Below, one piece after another: positions 22,686-33,849 of a stretch of 64,000 bases of DNA; within the stretch, counting starts at the first letter, position 1; every line of letters begins with the position of its first letter. The notes beneath the pieces were generated by a model, which was not told the DNA's origin, did no database searches, and saw only the letters and a list, made by a program, of their open reading frames with translations. The position numbers were made by a program, and so were the translations under genes. The DNA comes from Adiantum capillus-veneris (Eukaryota; Streptophyta; Polypodiopsida; Polypodiales; Pteridaceae), in NCBI GenBank assembly GCA_014529385.2, contig CM043942.1, forward strand, positions 35,509,469-35,573,468, written 5' to 3'.

Positions 22686-24745
22686 AATGAAATGTTACAT
22701 TAAACGCCTTCAAAAAGGCCAAACTGATACAATCATTGTGGATCTAATCCAATACCTGGGTACAAAAATAAAATGAATTACAGTGAAAGACTAAAACTAA
22801 AAGTTTGAAAAATTATCAGATGAAATGCAATCTCATTATCGTTAATGCCTGATCGTGCATTGTCAGAGAACATAATGCAGGCAGGAGTCATAGTGGGAGG
22901 GGGATTAACCGTCTCCCAATGCTTATGGGACCAAACCCATACAATCCTTATGGATCTAAAACAATGTCCAGATACAAAATAAAATGAAGTAAAGTAAAAG
23001 CTAAAATATGAGGATGGCTGGCGTTGGGCAGTGTGCGAGGATTGCATCGGTCGCTGCAGAGCTTCATCAATGTCCATATACACTCAGGTGGAGAGTCAAG
23101 ACCCGCCTCAAAAGCTTCCAAGGTTGATAAGGTAGCACAGGTTGCATCGTTGCCCTCACAAAGAGTCGGGAGGAAGAGGAAGATAGTGAGAGTCCAGGGA
23201 GGGAGATGGATGGTTTTTGTGGCTGCCTAGAGAGCATGGTTTGTTGGTTACAGCTCCATGCAAGCATGCAAGTGAGTGGAATATGGTGAACGATGTTGCA
23301 TGGGTCTGATTTGAGGTTGGCATGTGAGTGAGTGGTTGTCGGCATGTGGATGAGCGTGGCCACTGCATGCTCTATGAAAGAGAAAGAGGAAGGGGAAGTG
23401 GTTGGTCTGCATGGTGGGTGGTGGAGATAGGGAGTGAGAGGGGGAGACAGAGAGTTAAAGAGATTGTGACTACTATGTGTGGTTGGGAAGGGTGGGGGCT
23501 GGTTGGCAGAATGAGTAGGAGGCCACGCAAAGATGGCTTATTGACTCTGAGAGAGAGGGAGAGAGAGAGAGAGGTAGAGAATGAGACCCATATTCTGGTC
23601 CTAGAACAAGGAGTGTATTGTTGTGGTGGCGGTTTTTTTCCAATCCTGAAGTAAAATATAAAGGTAGTCTTAAAGTTGTGGTTGTAATAGCAACATAACG
23701 TAGGCAGGTGGCTATTTGCTACTACCACAGCTATTGGCCAAATGTAGATAGAACTGCACACGCCGTTGCATAGTGATGGGTGGTGTGTGGGAGCTTGTGG
23801 ATTGTAGGCACGATGGCCACTCAAAAAGGGGGTACACAAGTTTTTCCAACTGGCAGTCCCGTTAGGTTTTGCTACTCATCAGACAAGAGAAAATTATGGC
23901 AGCCGCCGCAAACGTGCACCCTTGCAATAGGCAAGAAATATCTCATGTTTGGGTGGTAACCTACGACAGAGGTTTCTAGTACGTTGGTAGCTCGTCCATT
24001 GCGATTATTGACACCTTTGTTGCCATCACAATCAGCGTATTGTAGCGACACTTGGCTGTGCCGTGGTGGCAAGTGTCAATTTCCTTACTGCTAGCTCCAG
24101 GCCTCTAAAGGGTACATTACTGCAAAATTCAATGGCTACGGTTTTGGTTGGCATGCTTGCTCAAGGATGCCGTGACTGTAATGTTTCTTGGGGTTGTTTT
24201 CCCATAAAAAATTTTGTCAAATGCCCCTTCGTCCTTCTTCTCATGCTATAAATCTTGAGCTTGATTAGGATTGGTTCCCACGATGCTAAGTAGTTCTTCC
24301 TTGTAGTTTCGCCCAATCAATTGTGTGCTCTATGTTGTCAAAGCCTTTGGATTGCTCTCTAAAAACCTTTTTCCAAGACTCGTGATCAAGACGTGCCGGT
24401 TGTTTTGTTTTGTTTTTCAGGTAATGAGACTGATCCATTGATATTCACAATTTGATCATAATGTAAACGGTCATGCTTGTGAATGTAGTGATATTCAATA
24501 AATAAGTAAATAAAAAGTAGCTCCTTATGGTCGATCAATATTATCATCACTAATTTCTATGTATTTCTATCAAATATGTACTCTAACTGATTAAAAGAAA
24601 GAAAAGGGTTGGTTTATTTATGCGTTTAACATGAATCCCTAAACAATTTGATCAATGAAAATTAGATAGAAACAAAAATATTCAAGAAAAAGAAACTTAG
24701 CTTTTATCATATTTCAAGGCCCATGATCATCAGAGAGTAGCTTGA

Positions 24746-24758
24746 GGCTCTGATACCA
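24746..24758 (-). other. Primer-binding site of LARD (initiator Met tRNA)
   Basis: The minus strand reads TGGTATCAGAGCC one base from the LTR end, the classic plant initiator-methionine tRNA PBS. Confidence 0.92.
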
Positions 24759-24759
24759 G

Positions 24760-25228
24760 TGCTACAAACAGGAGTGCGGTGTCCCTGCAAAATACCCAAA
24801 ATAGCACACTACAAGCCATAAACATACAAATTTACATACCTGACGACGCACACAAATCTATAATTGAGCTCAACACAAACAGAGAGAGACAGAGAGCGAG
24901 ATAGAGAGCAAGTGCAAGCGCACCTCCTAGAGCGGAGTGCTACGCCGGCACGGTGAGAGAGAAGAGAGGAGAAGAAATAAGAAATACATATGCATTGGGT
25001 GCAATCTCCCCCCATGCAAGAGTGAGAATTTCCCTCTTGCACGTAGTTATTTATAGATTCTTCAATGCTAAAAAATGAATACACATTGGCCGGTCCGACT
25101 TAAATGGCCTTAGCTCATAAAGAGCATTTAAATAATGAAATGTCCATAAAGATGATATCCTTTTGCATAACCCTCAGCCTTTTCCACTTGTCACCTACAC
25201 TAGATAGTATAATACCAATTCCATTACA
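24760..25228 (-). repeat. 5' LTR of LARD (element sense)
   Basis: 469 bp, plus strand TGCTACAAACAGG to CCATTACA. Minus-strand TATAAATA at 25048-25055 is a plausible promoter. About 12 percent divergent from the partner LTR. Confidence 0.95.
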
Positions 25229-25329
25229 TTTACTCCTTGTAGAAATATGTTCCCAAAATTCATCATAGTTAAGGAACTGCATTTGATCCCCTTCTCCTTT
25301 ACAGAAGACAATTTGGCTTCGCTCGGTAA

Positions 25330-25753
25330 TCTCCCTTCATTTACAACTCGATAATCCTTGAGCTTTCATGAGCAAACATATATGCAAAATAGTCCCACTG
25401 CATGGGATATCTTTCTACCAGTTCTCCAACCTTATCTTTAAATTCGAGGTTACAACTTCTTCAAAAGTCAAAATCATCCGATCTTCTAGAATTCCTCAAC
25501 CCTTCATCTCTGCTTTGTAGCATGCAAGGAGTCCATCTAGATCATGTCCTTGAAAAATACCACACTATTCATGTACGGTATCAAGTGCCATCTCCACTGC
25601 ATCATTAATCTGCTTTTTCATCTTCATAGCTTTTACTTCTTGCAAACATCCTTGAACCAATTGCATCATTTTTGACAAATCTGGAGCTACTTGGCTCCCA
25701 TCAAATCCATTTGAATTCAAATCTTCAATAAAATTAATCAGTTGTTCTGGCAT
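25330..25753 (-). pseudogene. Unrecognised coding-like relic
   Basis: A minus-strand 62-codon frame starts at an ATG ending at 25753 (MPEQLINFIEDLNSNGFDG, then QVAPDLSKMMQLVQGCLQE, ending MALDTVHE). The sequence beyond its stop stays protein-like in the same frame (GHDLDGLLACYKAEMKG) and then in a second frame (FKDKVGELVERYPMQWDYF, AYMFAHESSRIIEL). The acidic and helical composition and three consecutive protein-like blocks suggest a former exon or intronless gene broken by stops and one frameshift. I do not recognise the family. It lies directly outside the LARD target duplication, so the LARD may have inserted into its 3' part. Confidence 0.4.
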
Positions 25754-25892
25754 TTATTATCTAGATGATGATAATGTCGAAGTCGATGATCATAGTACTA
25801 AGGATGACAACTTTTTTTCCTTTGTCTTTATTGGCCTGCCAAGCTCGCCTTGATGCCCTTCCTCTCCTTCATTCCTCCTCTTTTGCTTCAAG

Positions 25893-25894
<2 letters not shown>

Positions 25895-25938
<44 letters not shown>
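25895..25938. repeat. (AG)n microsatellite
   Basis: About 22 AG units. Confidence 0.95.
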
Positions 25939-25941
<3 letters not shown>

Positions 25942-26339
25942 GAGATGAGGGATAGTATTAATTATGGCTTATTGAAAACTAAGCTGATGAGCTTGGGATT
26001 GAGAAAGAGATTATGGCTTGGGTTATGGATTCATTTAGATCATGCTAATAATATTGGGCTTAACAATACAGACTTGATAGATTTCAAAGCTTTTGAGGAA
26101 AGAGGGAGAGATTGCCATGACAGTGGGAGGGAGATCAATCTCCAAGTCTTGCTCCCCACCTAGGAAAAGACTAGTTTTAGGATTTTGAGGGTTGTACGTA
26201 ATTGAATCAGGGGCTGTAAAGCATGGCACGTCTCCCTAGCCAAGACGCTCGTTTTGAGCTATTGCATGCCATATTCCGTGGCTCGGTTAAAAAAAGGGGA
26301 CCAAAAATACAAAAAATTGGGTTGTAAACACCTAAAAAC

Positions 26340-26370
26340 TTGGTGAGTGGCCTTCACAAACACTCACCAA
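26340..26370. other. Stem-loop, 10-bp perfect stem
   Basis: TTGGTGAGTG at 26340-26349 pairs with CACTCACCAA at 26361-26370 across an 11-nt loop. It lies upstream of the gag-like frames of Gypsy-2 and could belong to its leader. Confidence 0.6.
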
Positions 26371-26569
26371 CACCTCTAGAGTGTTAAGGTCACATGCACC
26401 TACGCTTTGGTCATGTGCTAGAGGACAAGCACATCGAGAGTGTCTCCATTTACGCGGGCACTCAGTATTCCTCTACCTTAGGCTATAGGCCCTTAGCGGG
26501 GGAACCCACGTTAGTACCACTCATGACCCACATATTGCATCTAGTGACCCTTCCTCTGACTACGATGTC

Positions 26570-28138
26570 ATGGAGGGTTACCTGATGCCTAATCCGAATA
26601 GCTCAAGCCAAGACATGCATGCCATGGGCCCACGGTTTGGGCCGAGCGTGCTTAGCGGCTTGAAGGAAACCTTTAGTAGATCCACTCCCTCTGAATATGG
26701 AGCTAACAATGTAAATGAGGGGGGTGGGAAAGTAAATTTTCCATTCATGACCAACGTAGACCCCATGCTCCTCGAGAGTGTGCACGTGAAGACTCCATTC
26801 ACTGCACCCCCTGACTCTTTAGAGCTATTCCCCTTCGAGGTTATATTACCTGGGCCCACGGTTTGAGCTGAGCGTGCTTAACGGCTTGAAGGAAACCTTT
26901 AGTAGATCCACTCCCTCCGAATATGGAGCTAACAATGTAAATGAGGGGGGTGGGAAAGTAAATTTTCCATTCATGACCAACGTAGACCCCATGCTCCTCG
27001 AGAGTGTGAACGTGAAGACTCCATTCACTGCAACCCCTGACTCTTTAGAGCTATTCCCCTTCGAGGTTATATTACCTGATGGTAGAAGCCTTGTTGAAAT
27101 GCAAGAGGTTGAGCGGTATATCATTGCGGCTAGGGAAAAGGAAATCGAGAGCTTACGCAAGGCGGAGCAACGAAGAGAGTTAAAATCAAAAGCCCCTATG
27201 TCAATATCCTTGCTAGGAGAGCAATCGAGTGCATTAGCGACCACTAAGGGTCAACCCATAGAGATCCACATGGCAACTAGTTCAAAGGACACTCCTAGAA
27301 CCTCAATTCTAGATGGAGTGTTCCTAAACGAGAACTGGCAGTACGAACTACAAATGAAAACTCTAACCGACCTATACACAGGTCACACCTATCACGTGGA
27401 TTGGTTAGATGTCCTAAAATCCACAACGGGTGCTACTATTGTAGAGGATCAACAACAAAGAGTTTGTGAGGTCATCCATAGGGTTATTGAGCTAGAGAGA
27501 CAAAACAAGGGGATCCACATGCCTTCAACGGGTCTCATGAGATTCTTGGATATAGGGAAGGCTAAACAACTAACCTTATCGCAAATGGAGACTCCCTCGG
27601 TAAGTCCAATGGATCCTCCAAATGTTGTTTCGCCAGGGGTCTCAGTGCAATCTGAGTCCACAAGTGATAGCTTTACCTTATTAATCTAGCTCATCTTTCC
27701 CTTGATGTGACCACGGCGACCATGCCTACCCCAATGATGGGCATGCCAAGAAATATGCCATGGACCTCATTTGTCAGTAAAGCACCGCTACATGGTAGTT
27801 CAATGTCTGCAACAGTACCTACAAGTGTGTACCAATCGTATACACCTATGGGTCCTCGTACTCATGTAGTTCCTACCCCTTTTATTGTTTCAACAACCTA
27901 TGCTCCACAACCACAACACCCAAGCTCTTATTTCAATGGGACCATATCGGCTAGCATTAGCATGTCACATTCGACGTCTGCTATGACTAGGGCCACACAT
28001 ATGAACTTTGGATGGCCACATGGCACAAAATTGTACCAAACTTGGAACCCAATGGCTTCCTATGCGCCAAGCCCAATGCCAATACCTACTCCGCATGTAG
28101 TCTCTAGAGCGCCTTCACCCACGGTGCCTCCTCACTAA
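26570..28138 (+). pseudogene. Gypsy-2 N-terminal polyprotein region
   Basis: Three consecutive plus-strand frames precede the gag core. The first (26570-26866) and second (26874-27689) are two readings of a duplicated 226-bp segment followed by an acidic, helical stretch (EMQEVERYIIAAREKEIESL). The third (27707-28138) is rich in Met, Pro, Thr and Ser. No known domain is recognised. The position and composition suit a Gypsy gag N-terminus. The 226-bp duplication shifts the frame, and a TAG at 27687 and a TAA at 28136 interrupt it. Confidence 0.6.
26626..27077. repeat. Tandem duplication, 226-bp unit, frame-breaking
   Basis: Copies 26626-26851 and 26852-27077 start GGGCCCACGGTTTG and end ATATTACCT. 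Only a handful of substitutions separate them, so the duplication is younger than most decay of the element. The unit is not a multiple of three. Confidence 0.95.
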
Positions 28139-28145
28139 AGGTGAC

Positions 28146-29779
28146 TTGGCAACGATTGCTCAAGCTATCGATCGATCTATTGTTGAGAATATGTGTAACA
28201 CGCCTGATACAGAGCCTAGAAGTAGGGTAGTACAAATAGCCAAGCTCACACAAAAATTAAGTGGAGATGGGGATGTGAGAAAGCATATCAAAGTGTTTGA
28301 ACAAATATGTGATTCCCTAGGCGAACACAATGACCTACATAAGAGTAATGCTTTAAGTCTAACCTTAAGTGGGAAGGCTAGGGATTGGTATAGAACCTTA
28401 AGGGTGAAAGAAAAAATGATTTACCCTACTCTTAGAAGACTCTTCTTGAAAGAATACATACGAGAGGGAGTGCTTTGGGGTGTAGCATCTCAGCTCCAGA
28501 AAGCCCAACGAGAGGAAGGAGAGTCAGTGAGAGAATTTTTTAGTCGCTTGAAGCATTTGAATTCTTGTTGTAATCCAAATGAGCGCTTCAATAATAATCA
28601 ATTGCTTGATAGATTCATTAAGGGATTACGACATGAGGATATCTACAATGGCCTAGTCATTAGAGGTACCACAACTAAGGAAGCAGTCACCACCAATGCG
28701 ATCCAATTGGAGGATAATTTAATGATTCAAGGAGAAAGAGTGTCTATTGAGCCTAAATCTACTAGCTCGCAAGCATCGGAGCATCAGCCAATGACCCTAA
28801 AGCCTATTGCTAAGGAGCCAAAGCTATCTGAGATGAATTTAGCAGATCTCCCCAAGGCCATTCAAGAGAGTCTTAGAGACAATCATGCTCGGTAAAACAA
28901 TCATATGTATCCAAGAAGGCAGCACCAATGGTGCTCATTATGCTATTGTTCACATAGTACCAGTGAATGCTCTACTTTTAGAGTAAAATTCAATGGAAAT
29001 TGCAATGCCTGTGGGAGGTATGGTCATTAAGCTAAGGATTGCATAGTATTGAAGTGCGCGATGGCCAATAGACCAACCTTAGCATAGATGGACACACCTC
29101 GAGTGCCTGCATTGATGCCGGCCCCACCTCTTGAACAACATCACAACACATGGTCCCTAGGGCCCAAAATATTGTTCAAACAACACCCTTATCATCTCTA
29201 GTGCTAGGACCGCAACCATCACATCCGAGAATCACCTCTATGAATCAAGTGGGTTGTGAGTCATCTATGGTTTGTTTGGAAGGCTGTGAGGAAGATATAG
29301 ACCCTAATATTGCCTATGGGATTGATGCACTTGAAGAAAGTCCACAATATTACATGAAGGACTATTGGGGACAAGTCAAACCTATCTATCAAGTAGCTGC
29401 TCTTGCTGCAAGAGGCCAAAATATCAATTAGACTGCCAACAGACCACCTTTTAAATGCTATGAGTGTGGAGGTCCACATCGTGTAGCCGAGTGTTCTATT
29501 AGGCTACCAAAGAATTCTATACTAATGCAAACCAATCAAGTGAGCACGTCTACAATGTTGATACTCATGTGTAATCGATGTGGCATAGATCATTTGATTG
29601 CCCAATGTCCGAATAATCCAAATGCGCCAAAGATCACGCCATTAAACCTGATTGAGGTTATCGAGGAGCCATCACAAAGTACACTTGTGGTTCCAATAAA
29701 TGTACTCACACGATCGATGCTCCAAAAACTAAATTATATTCTTGAAGAAAGAGACATGTCATCAATTGCCCAATCTTAG
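28146..29779 (+). pseudogene. Gypsy-2 gag with three zinc knuckles
   Basis: The frame at 28146-28895 is a retrotransposon gag domain: KHIKVFEQICDSLGEHND, LSLTLSGKARDWYRTL, YPTLRRLFLKEYI, EESV-type REFFSRLKHL and LLDRFIKGLRHEDIY. After a TAA at 28893 come knuckle-like segments: CNACGRYGH followed by a stop and AKDC near 28999-29041, CYECGGPHRVAEC near 29455, and CNRCGIDHLIAQC near 29570. Gag forms the particle and the knuckles bind RNA. Stops at 29035, 29086, 29429 and 29777 lie where CAA or CAG would fit. Confidence 0.85.
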
Positions 29780-29875
29780 AAGAAGAAGAAAACACGAAGG
29801 AAGAGATCGCAAAAAGAAGCGACGTTAGACCCTAGTTCAACGACCAACATAGAGACTGGTGATGACCCAGTATAT

Positions 29876-30979
29876 ATGAACGACCCTGAAGAGGATTCTA
29901 ATTTAGGTGAAACCATGGATACCAAAACGACCACTAGGAAAGAAAGCAACAAGGAAGATCGTCAAGAGCCACAATGGCCAGGACCCAAGAAGATAGGAAC
30001 TTACCCAAACCCTATAGAGGAGATCGAGCGAGTCAAGAAATTAAGGAGTTTGGTAGAAGATACCCAAAGGGATCTACAGCCAACACCTAGGCAGACCTAG
30101 ATTACAGACACACTGTTCTTTACACAACAACAACCTCACAAAGTCCATAGACCCCTAGCCATACCTAGTGTCATCCAAGAAGAAAGTGACTTAAACTCAT
30201 GGAAAAGTGGGTGTACTCACTTCTTGTTGGAAAGAATGTTTACAGAGAGACTACCTGACCCTATCGAAGAAATGGAGATCCCATCTTCCCCGCGTCAAGG
30301 GACTGAAGCCCAAAAGGTCCCGTTAAACATTGTCAAATTGATGGATCTCATGGCTTCAAAAGTCAGAACCACCATCATGTCCAAACTATATGGAGACTTC
30401 GAGCTATTCTTACCTCTTCGAGCTTTCCTCAATGGAGGACTGAAAGTTGGGCTACCACAGTTTGCACAGATGGATGGAGCTAGGGAAATGCCAATAGAGG
30501 AGGAACCCTTAAATCCACAACCCAATCTAGATGAGAACTTTATTGTAGACATACCTGTTAACAAGTTGGGACAATAGTTTGAGGGTGATGAATCCAATGC
30601 AACCATACCAATCACTACCAAGGGTTTAACTGTAAAGGGAATCCTTGATGGTGGCGCTAGGGTTAGCATTGTAACTAAAAATTGATGGGAAAAGATGAGA
30701 AGACCTCACCTTGGGACCACAACCATAGTAGTGAAGATGGCCAATGGGTCTATTATTAAACCTATTGGGATGCTAGAAGATCTCAAAATCAAGGTCTTTG
30801 GACACAAAATAAGAAATACCTTCATTGTTATGGATTTCTCTAAGCACACTATGACATCTGAGATGATCTTAGGACATCCTTTCATGAGGAAAACAAAAAT
30901 GATGCATGACTGGTCTAAAAACCATGTCTACTTGCAGTTCCAAGATTCTGTCATTCAAGTGGATCTTGTAACTAGTTGA
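29876..30979 (+). pseudogene. Gypsy-2 protease region
   Basis: A charged linker (29876-30577) leads to an aspartic-protease fold: GILDGGARVSIVTKN, then after a TGA at 30685 WEKMRRPHLG, KMANGSIIKPIG and MILGHPFMRKTKMMHDW. The catalytic triad reads D-G-G where retropepsins have D-S-G or D-T-G. Stops at 30098, 30575 and 30685 split it. The order and motifs mirror the Gypsy-1 protease (LDSGAG, LADG, RRPFM), supporting a common lineage. Confidence 0.8.
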
Positions 30980-31003
30980 GCACATCCTTTAGGAAACAGG
31001 TTT

Positions 31004-31853
31004 ATGATTGATCATAGATCTGAAACCACATTTCACTCGGCCCCATTGAAATATTGTTACACATGTAAAATGGACATTGATGTTGGGAAAGATTCTCCTT
31101 ATATGGATGTTATACCTGGGATGAGTGAGTCTGACAATGTGGACTTGGTCCATCTAGCAGCAACCATAGACACTTGGGAAAATAAGGGGATGACCTGGGT
31201 AACACCTGGGGAGATGAAATTCCACCATTCGTACCTTCAAATTTGATAGAAGCAATGCATATAGCTTCTATTGACCTACAAGATGAAGGCTTCACTGACA
31301 TTGGAACCAGTAGCGTCTCACAGGACTATAGCCCACACAATTCAGAGTCAGAATCATCAATTAAAATTGACTCTGAGGAGGACAAAGAATCTAAGTTAAT
31401 CTTAGTGCAAATGTGGGGACAAACCGTTTAGGGCCTAGTGGTACCCTAGATGACAATCCATCCAAGGGAGCAGAAGACACAAGTAGTGATTCATCTAGTG
31501 ACTCTTCACTAGATATCGGCCATAATCAAAAATTAGACAAAAAGAGTAAGAGGTATAAGAGGCGACGTTATCGACAAAATGTGTGTGCTAGAATAAATGA
31601 AAATAAATCTACCGTGGAATGGCTTAATTACATAGGGGCATGTGATGATCATCAAAATTTGGTAGATAACTGGGGCGAATATCTTCAAAGCGTTATGTGG
31701 TGTAGTCCACAGCCCATTTCCATCGCACAACTAGAGGCTATAGAGAAGCCAAAGTTGAACCGTACCGTAAGGAGACGACAAAATCAAGAGTTAGCTCAAC
31801 AACAAAAGGAAGCAGAAGTGAAATCACAGTCCACAGAACAAAAAGACCCATAG
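31004..31853 (+). pseudogene. Gypsy-2 linker between protease and RT
   Basis: Broken frames encode an acidic, Ser/Asp-rich stretch followed by a basic one (KKSKRYKRRRYRQN) and VEWLNYIGACDDHQNLVDNW. No domain is recognised. Gypsy-1 has an acidic region at the equivalent place before its tail. Confidence 0.5.
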
Positions 31854-31879
31854 ACTTACACCCTGCACCTGAACATTTC

Positions 31880-33840
31880 AAATCCTACACCACAGAGGAA
31901 CGTAAGGCTGTGTATACAAAGGCTCAAAGAAAACTTATCGATGGAAGCAATGGAGTTTATGACGGTCCACCGATAGTTAAGAAGATAGAGTTAGCAAACC
32001 CTGGAGAAGAGTCCAAACCTGTTTTCATTACCCAAGATTTGACAGAGATTGAGGAGTATGTACTTAAAGAACTTCTCAAAGAATTCAGGGATATATTTGC
32101 TTGGACATATCATGATATGAAAGGTATTCCACCTTCCATGGTGCAACACACAATCCCCATGAATAGCATAGCTAAACCAGTTCAGCAACAACCCTACCCA
32201 ATGAATCCTAGGTATGCAAAGATCTTGTTTAAGAAGAGATTGAAAAGCTTGTGAAATGCGGATTCATATTCCTATTGATCACTCAGAATGGGTGTCTCCA
32301 ATAGTTATTGTGCCAAAAAATAATGAAAAACTTAGAGTGTGCGTGGATCTCAAGAAGGTCAATGCCGCCACTAGGAGAGACCATTACCCCTTGCCATATT
32401 TAGAACATGTGCTTGAAAGAGTTGTAGGAAAGGAAGCTTATAGATTTTTAGATGGGTACTCTTGATACAATCAAATCACAATTGCACTAGAGGACCAAGT
32501 TAAAACGGCTTTTATAACCGAATTTGGAGTGTTCGCATTTTGTGTTATGGCTTTTGATTAACCAATGCTCCTGCTACCTTCCAAAGATTAATAAAGACTG
32601 CTTTTAAATATATTTGAGAGAGTTTTGTGAATCTTTCTTAGATGATCTTTGTGTTTATTCCTCTTGGAAAGAACATCGATCATGTTTACGAAAAGTGTTT
32701 GAGAAGTGCAAATTGTATTGCATCTCCTTAAACCCTTTTAAATGCCAATTTTGGATTAAACATAGAGTCATTTTAGGGCATATAGTGTCCAAAAATGGGA
32801 TTTCCACAGATGAGAGAAAAATTAAAGCCATTGCTAAATTGCCACAACCTACAAACTATAAAGGATTTCAAAGGTTCATGGGCCATGTTGGTTATTACCG
32901 ACGGTTTATTTTAAACTTTGCCAAGATATCTCGTCCTTTGTACAACCTTCTTATTGAGTTCCACTGGATTGCGGAGTGTGACCATGCTTATGAGTCATTA
33001 AAAAAGACCTTGACAAGCGCTCCCATTTTACGAGTGCCCGATTGGAATATAATTTTTCATGTGCATATTGATGCATCGAACTTTGTTATTGGGTGTATGC
33101 TAGCTCAACCAAGAGAACATAAACTGGACTACCCCATTAGCTTTGCAAGTCATCAATTGAATGATGCTGAGAGAAACTACACCACTATAGAACGGGAAGG
33201 TTTAGCTATGATTTATGCAATGAAGAAATTTTGCTACTACCCTCTTGCCAACAAGTTTTTTTTCTATGTGGATAATCAAGCCTTGTTGTATCTAGTAAAT
33301 AAACCTTGTTCCACGGGAAGAATTACACAATGGTTGTTAATTCTCCTTGAGTTTGATTTTACCGTTGTAATGAGACCTGGTAAGAGACATATTATGGCGA
33401 ATCATTTGTCTCGCATACCCAATGGTGAAGCCCCTACTGGAGTTGATGATGAAATGCATGATACTTCCTTATTTCTAATCGAGACCATGCCTGAATGGAG
33501 TGAGAAGATTGTGAACTTTCTAGTTAATGGTTTTCCACCCAAAGAGCTTCGTAAGGATATTGCTCAAAAATTGTTAAAAGAATGTGAACTTTATTCTCTC
33601 ATTGCAAGAACTTTCTACAAGCTAGGGAAGGAAGATATTCTTAAACGTTGTGCCCGTGAGGATGAGTATTTATACATACTGCAAGAAGCCCACATGGGTA
33701 TAGCCGGAGGACATTTCTCAAGAGAACTAACTGCTAGAAAGGTGTTGCAATCAGGGCTATTGGTGGCCTACCTTATTCAAAGATGCATCACTTTTACAAA
33801 AGGATGTGACGAAGGCCAACGTTACAAGATCACACAATGA
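31880..33840 (+). pseudogene. Gypsy-2 reverse transcriptase and RNase H
   Basis: The region reads LKEFRDIFAWTYHDMKGIPP, QQPYPMNPRYAK, then after a frame change HSEWVSPIVIVPKNNEKLRV, CVDLKKVNAATRRDHYPLPY and RFLDGYS, a stop at 32463, a frame change near 32560, FLDDLCVYS (the catalytic Y/F-x-DD motif, codons at 32635-32646), GHIVSKNGI, GYYRRFI and the RNase H part with IDASNFVIGCMLAQ and FASHQLNDAERNYTT. It ends in the zinc-binding HHCC lead-in to integrase (AHMGIAGGHFS), where the second Cys of the CDEC motif reads Gly (GCDEGQR). It would convert RNA to cDNA if intact. Confidence 0.9.
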
Positions 33841-33849
33841 AAGTAAAAG

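Larger units (their letters stand above)
20447..24745. other. LARD internal region, no coding capacity seen
   Basis: No retroviral-type domain is found on either strand. It contains a degenerate minisatellite (20905-21125), a 77-bp GA tract, and a pair of similar blocks near 22720-22780 and 22935-22995 (both with ATACAATC, GGATCTAA and TACAAAATAAAATGAA-like words). Short frames such as 23872-24072 (minus) are unrecognised. Confidence 0.7.
19968..25228 (-). mobile_element. LARD-like non-coding LTR retrotransposon, complete with TSD
   Basis: Two 469-bp LTRs (19968-20436 and 24760-25228) in direct orientation bound a 4.3-kb internal region. On the minus strand the right LTR is followed by an initiator-Met-tRNA-type PBS (TGGTATCAGAGCC, 24746-24758), and the left LTR is preceded by a GGAGAGGTA polypurine tract (20437-20446). 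A TTTAC target duplication flanks it at 19963-19967 and 25229-25233. The internal region shows no gag, protease, RT or integrase. This matches the definition of a large retrotransposon derivative mobilised in trans. The LTRs differ at about 55 of 469 positions, so it is old. Confidence 0.92.

Noticed and set aside
20447-24745. Chloroplast or mitochondrial insert in the LARD interior
   Set aside because: No organellar gene or rRNA/tRNA motif could be recognised.
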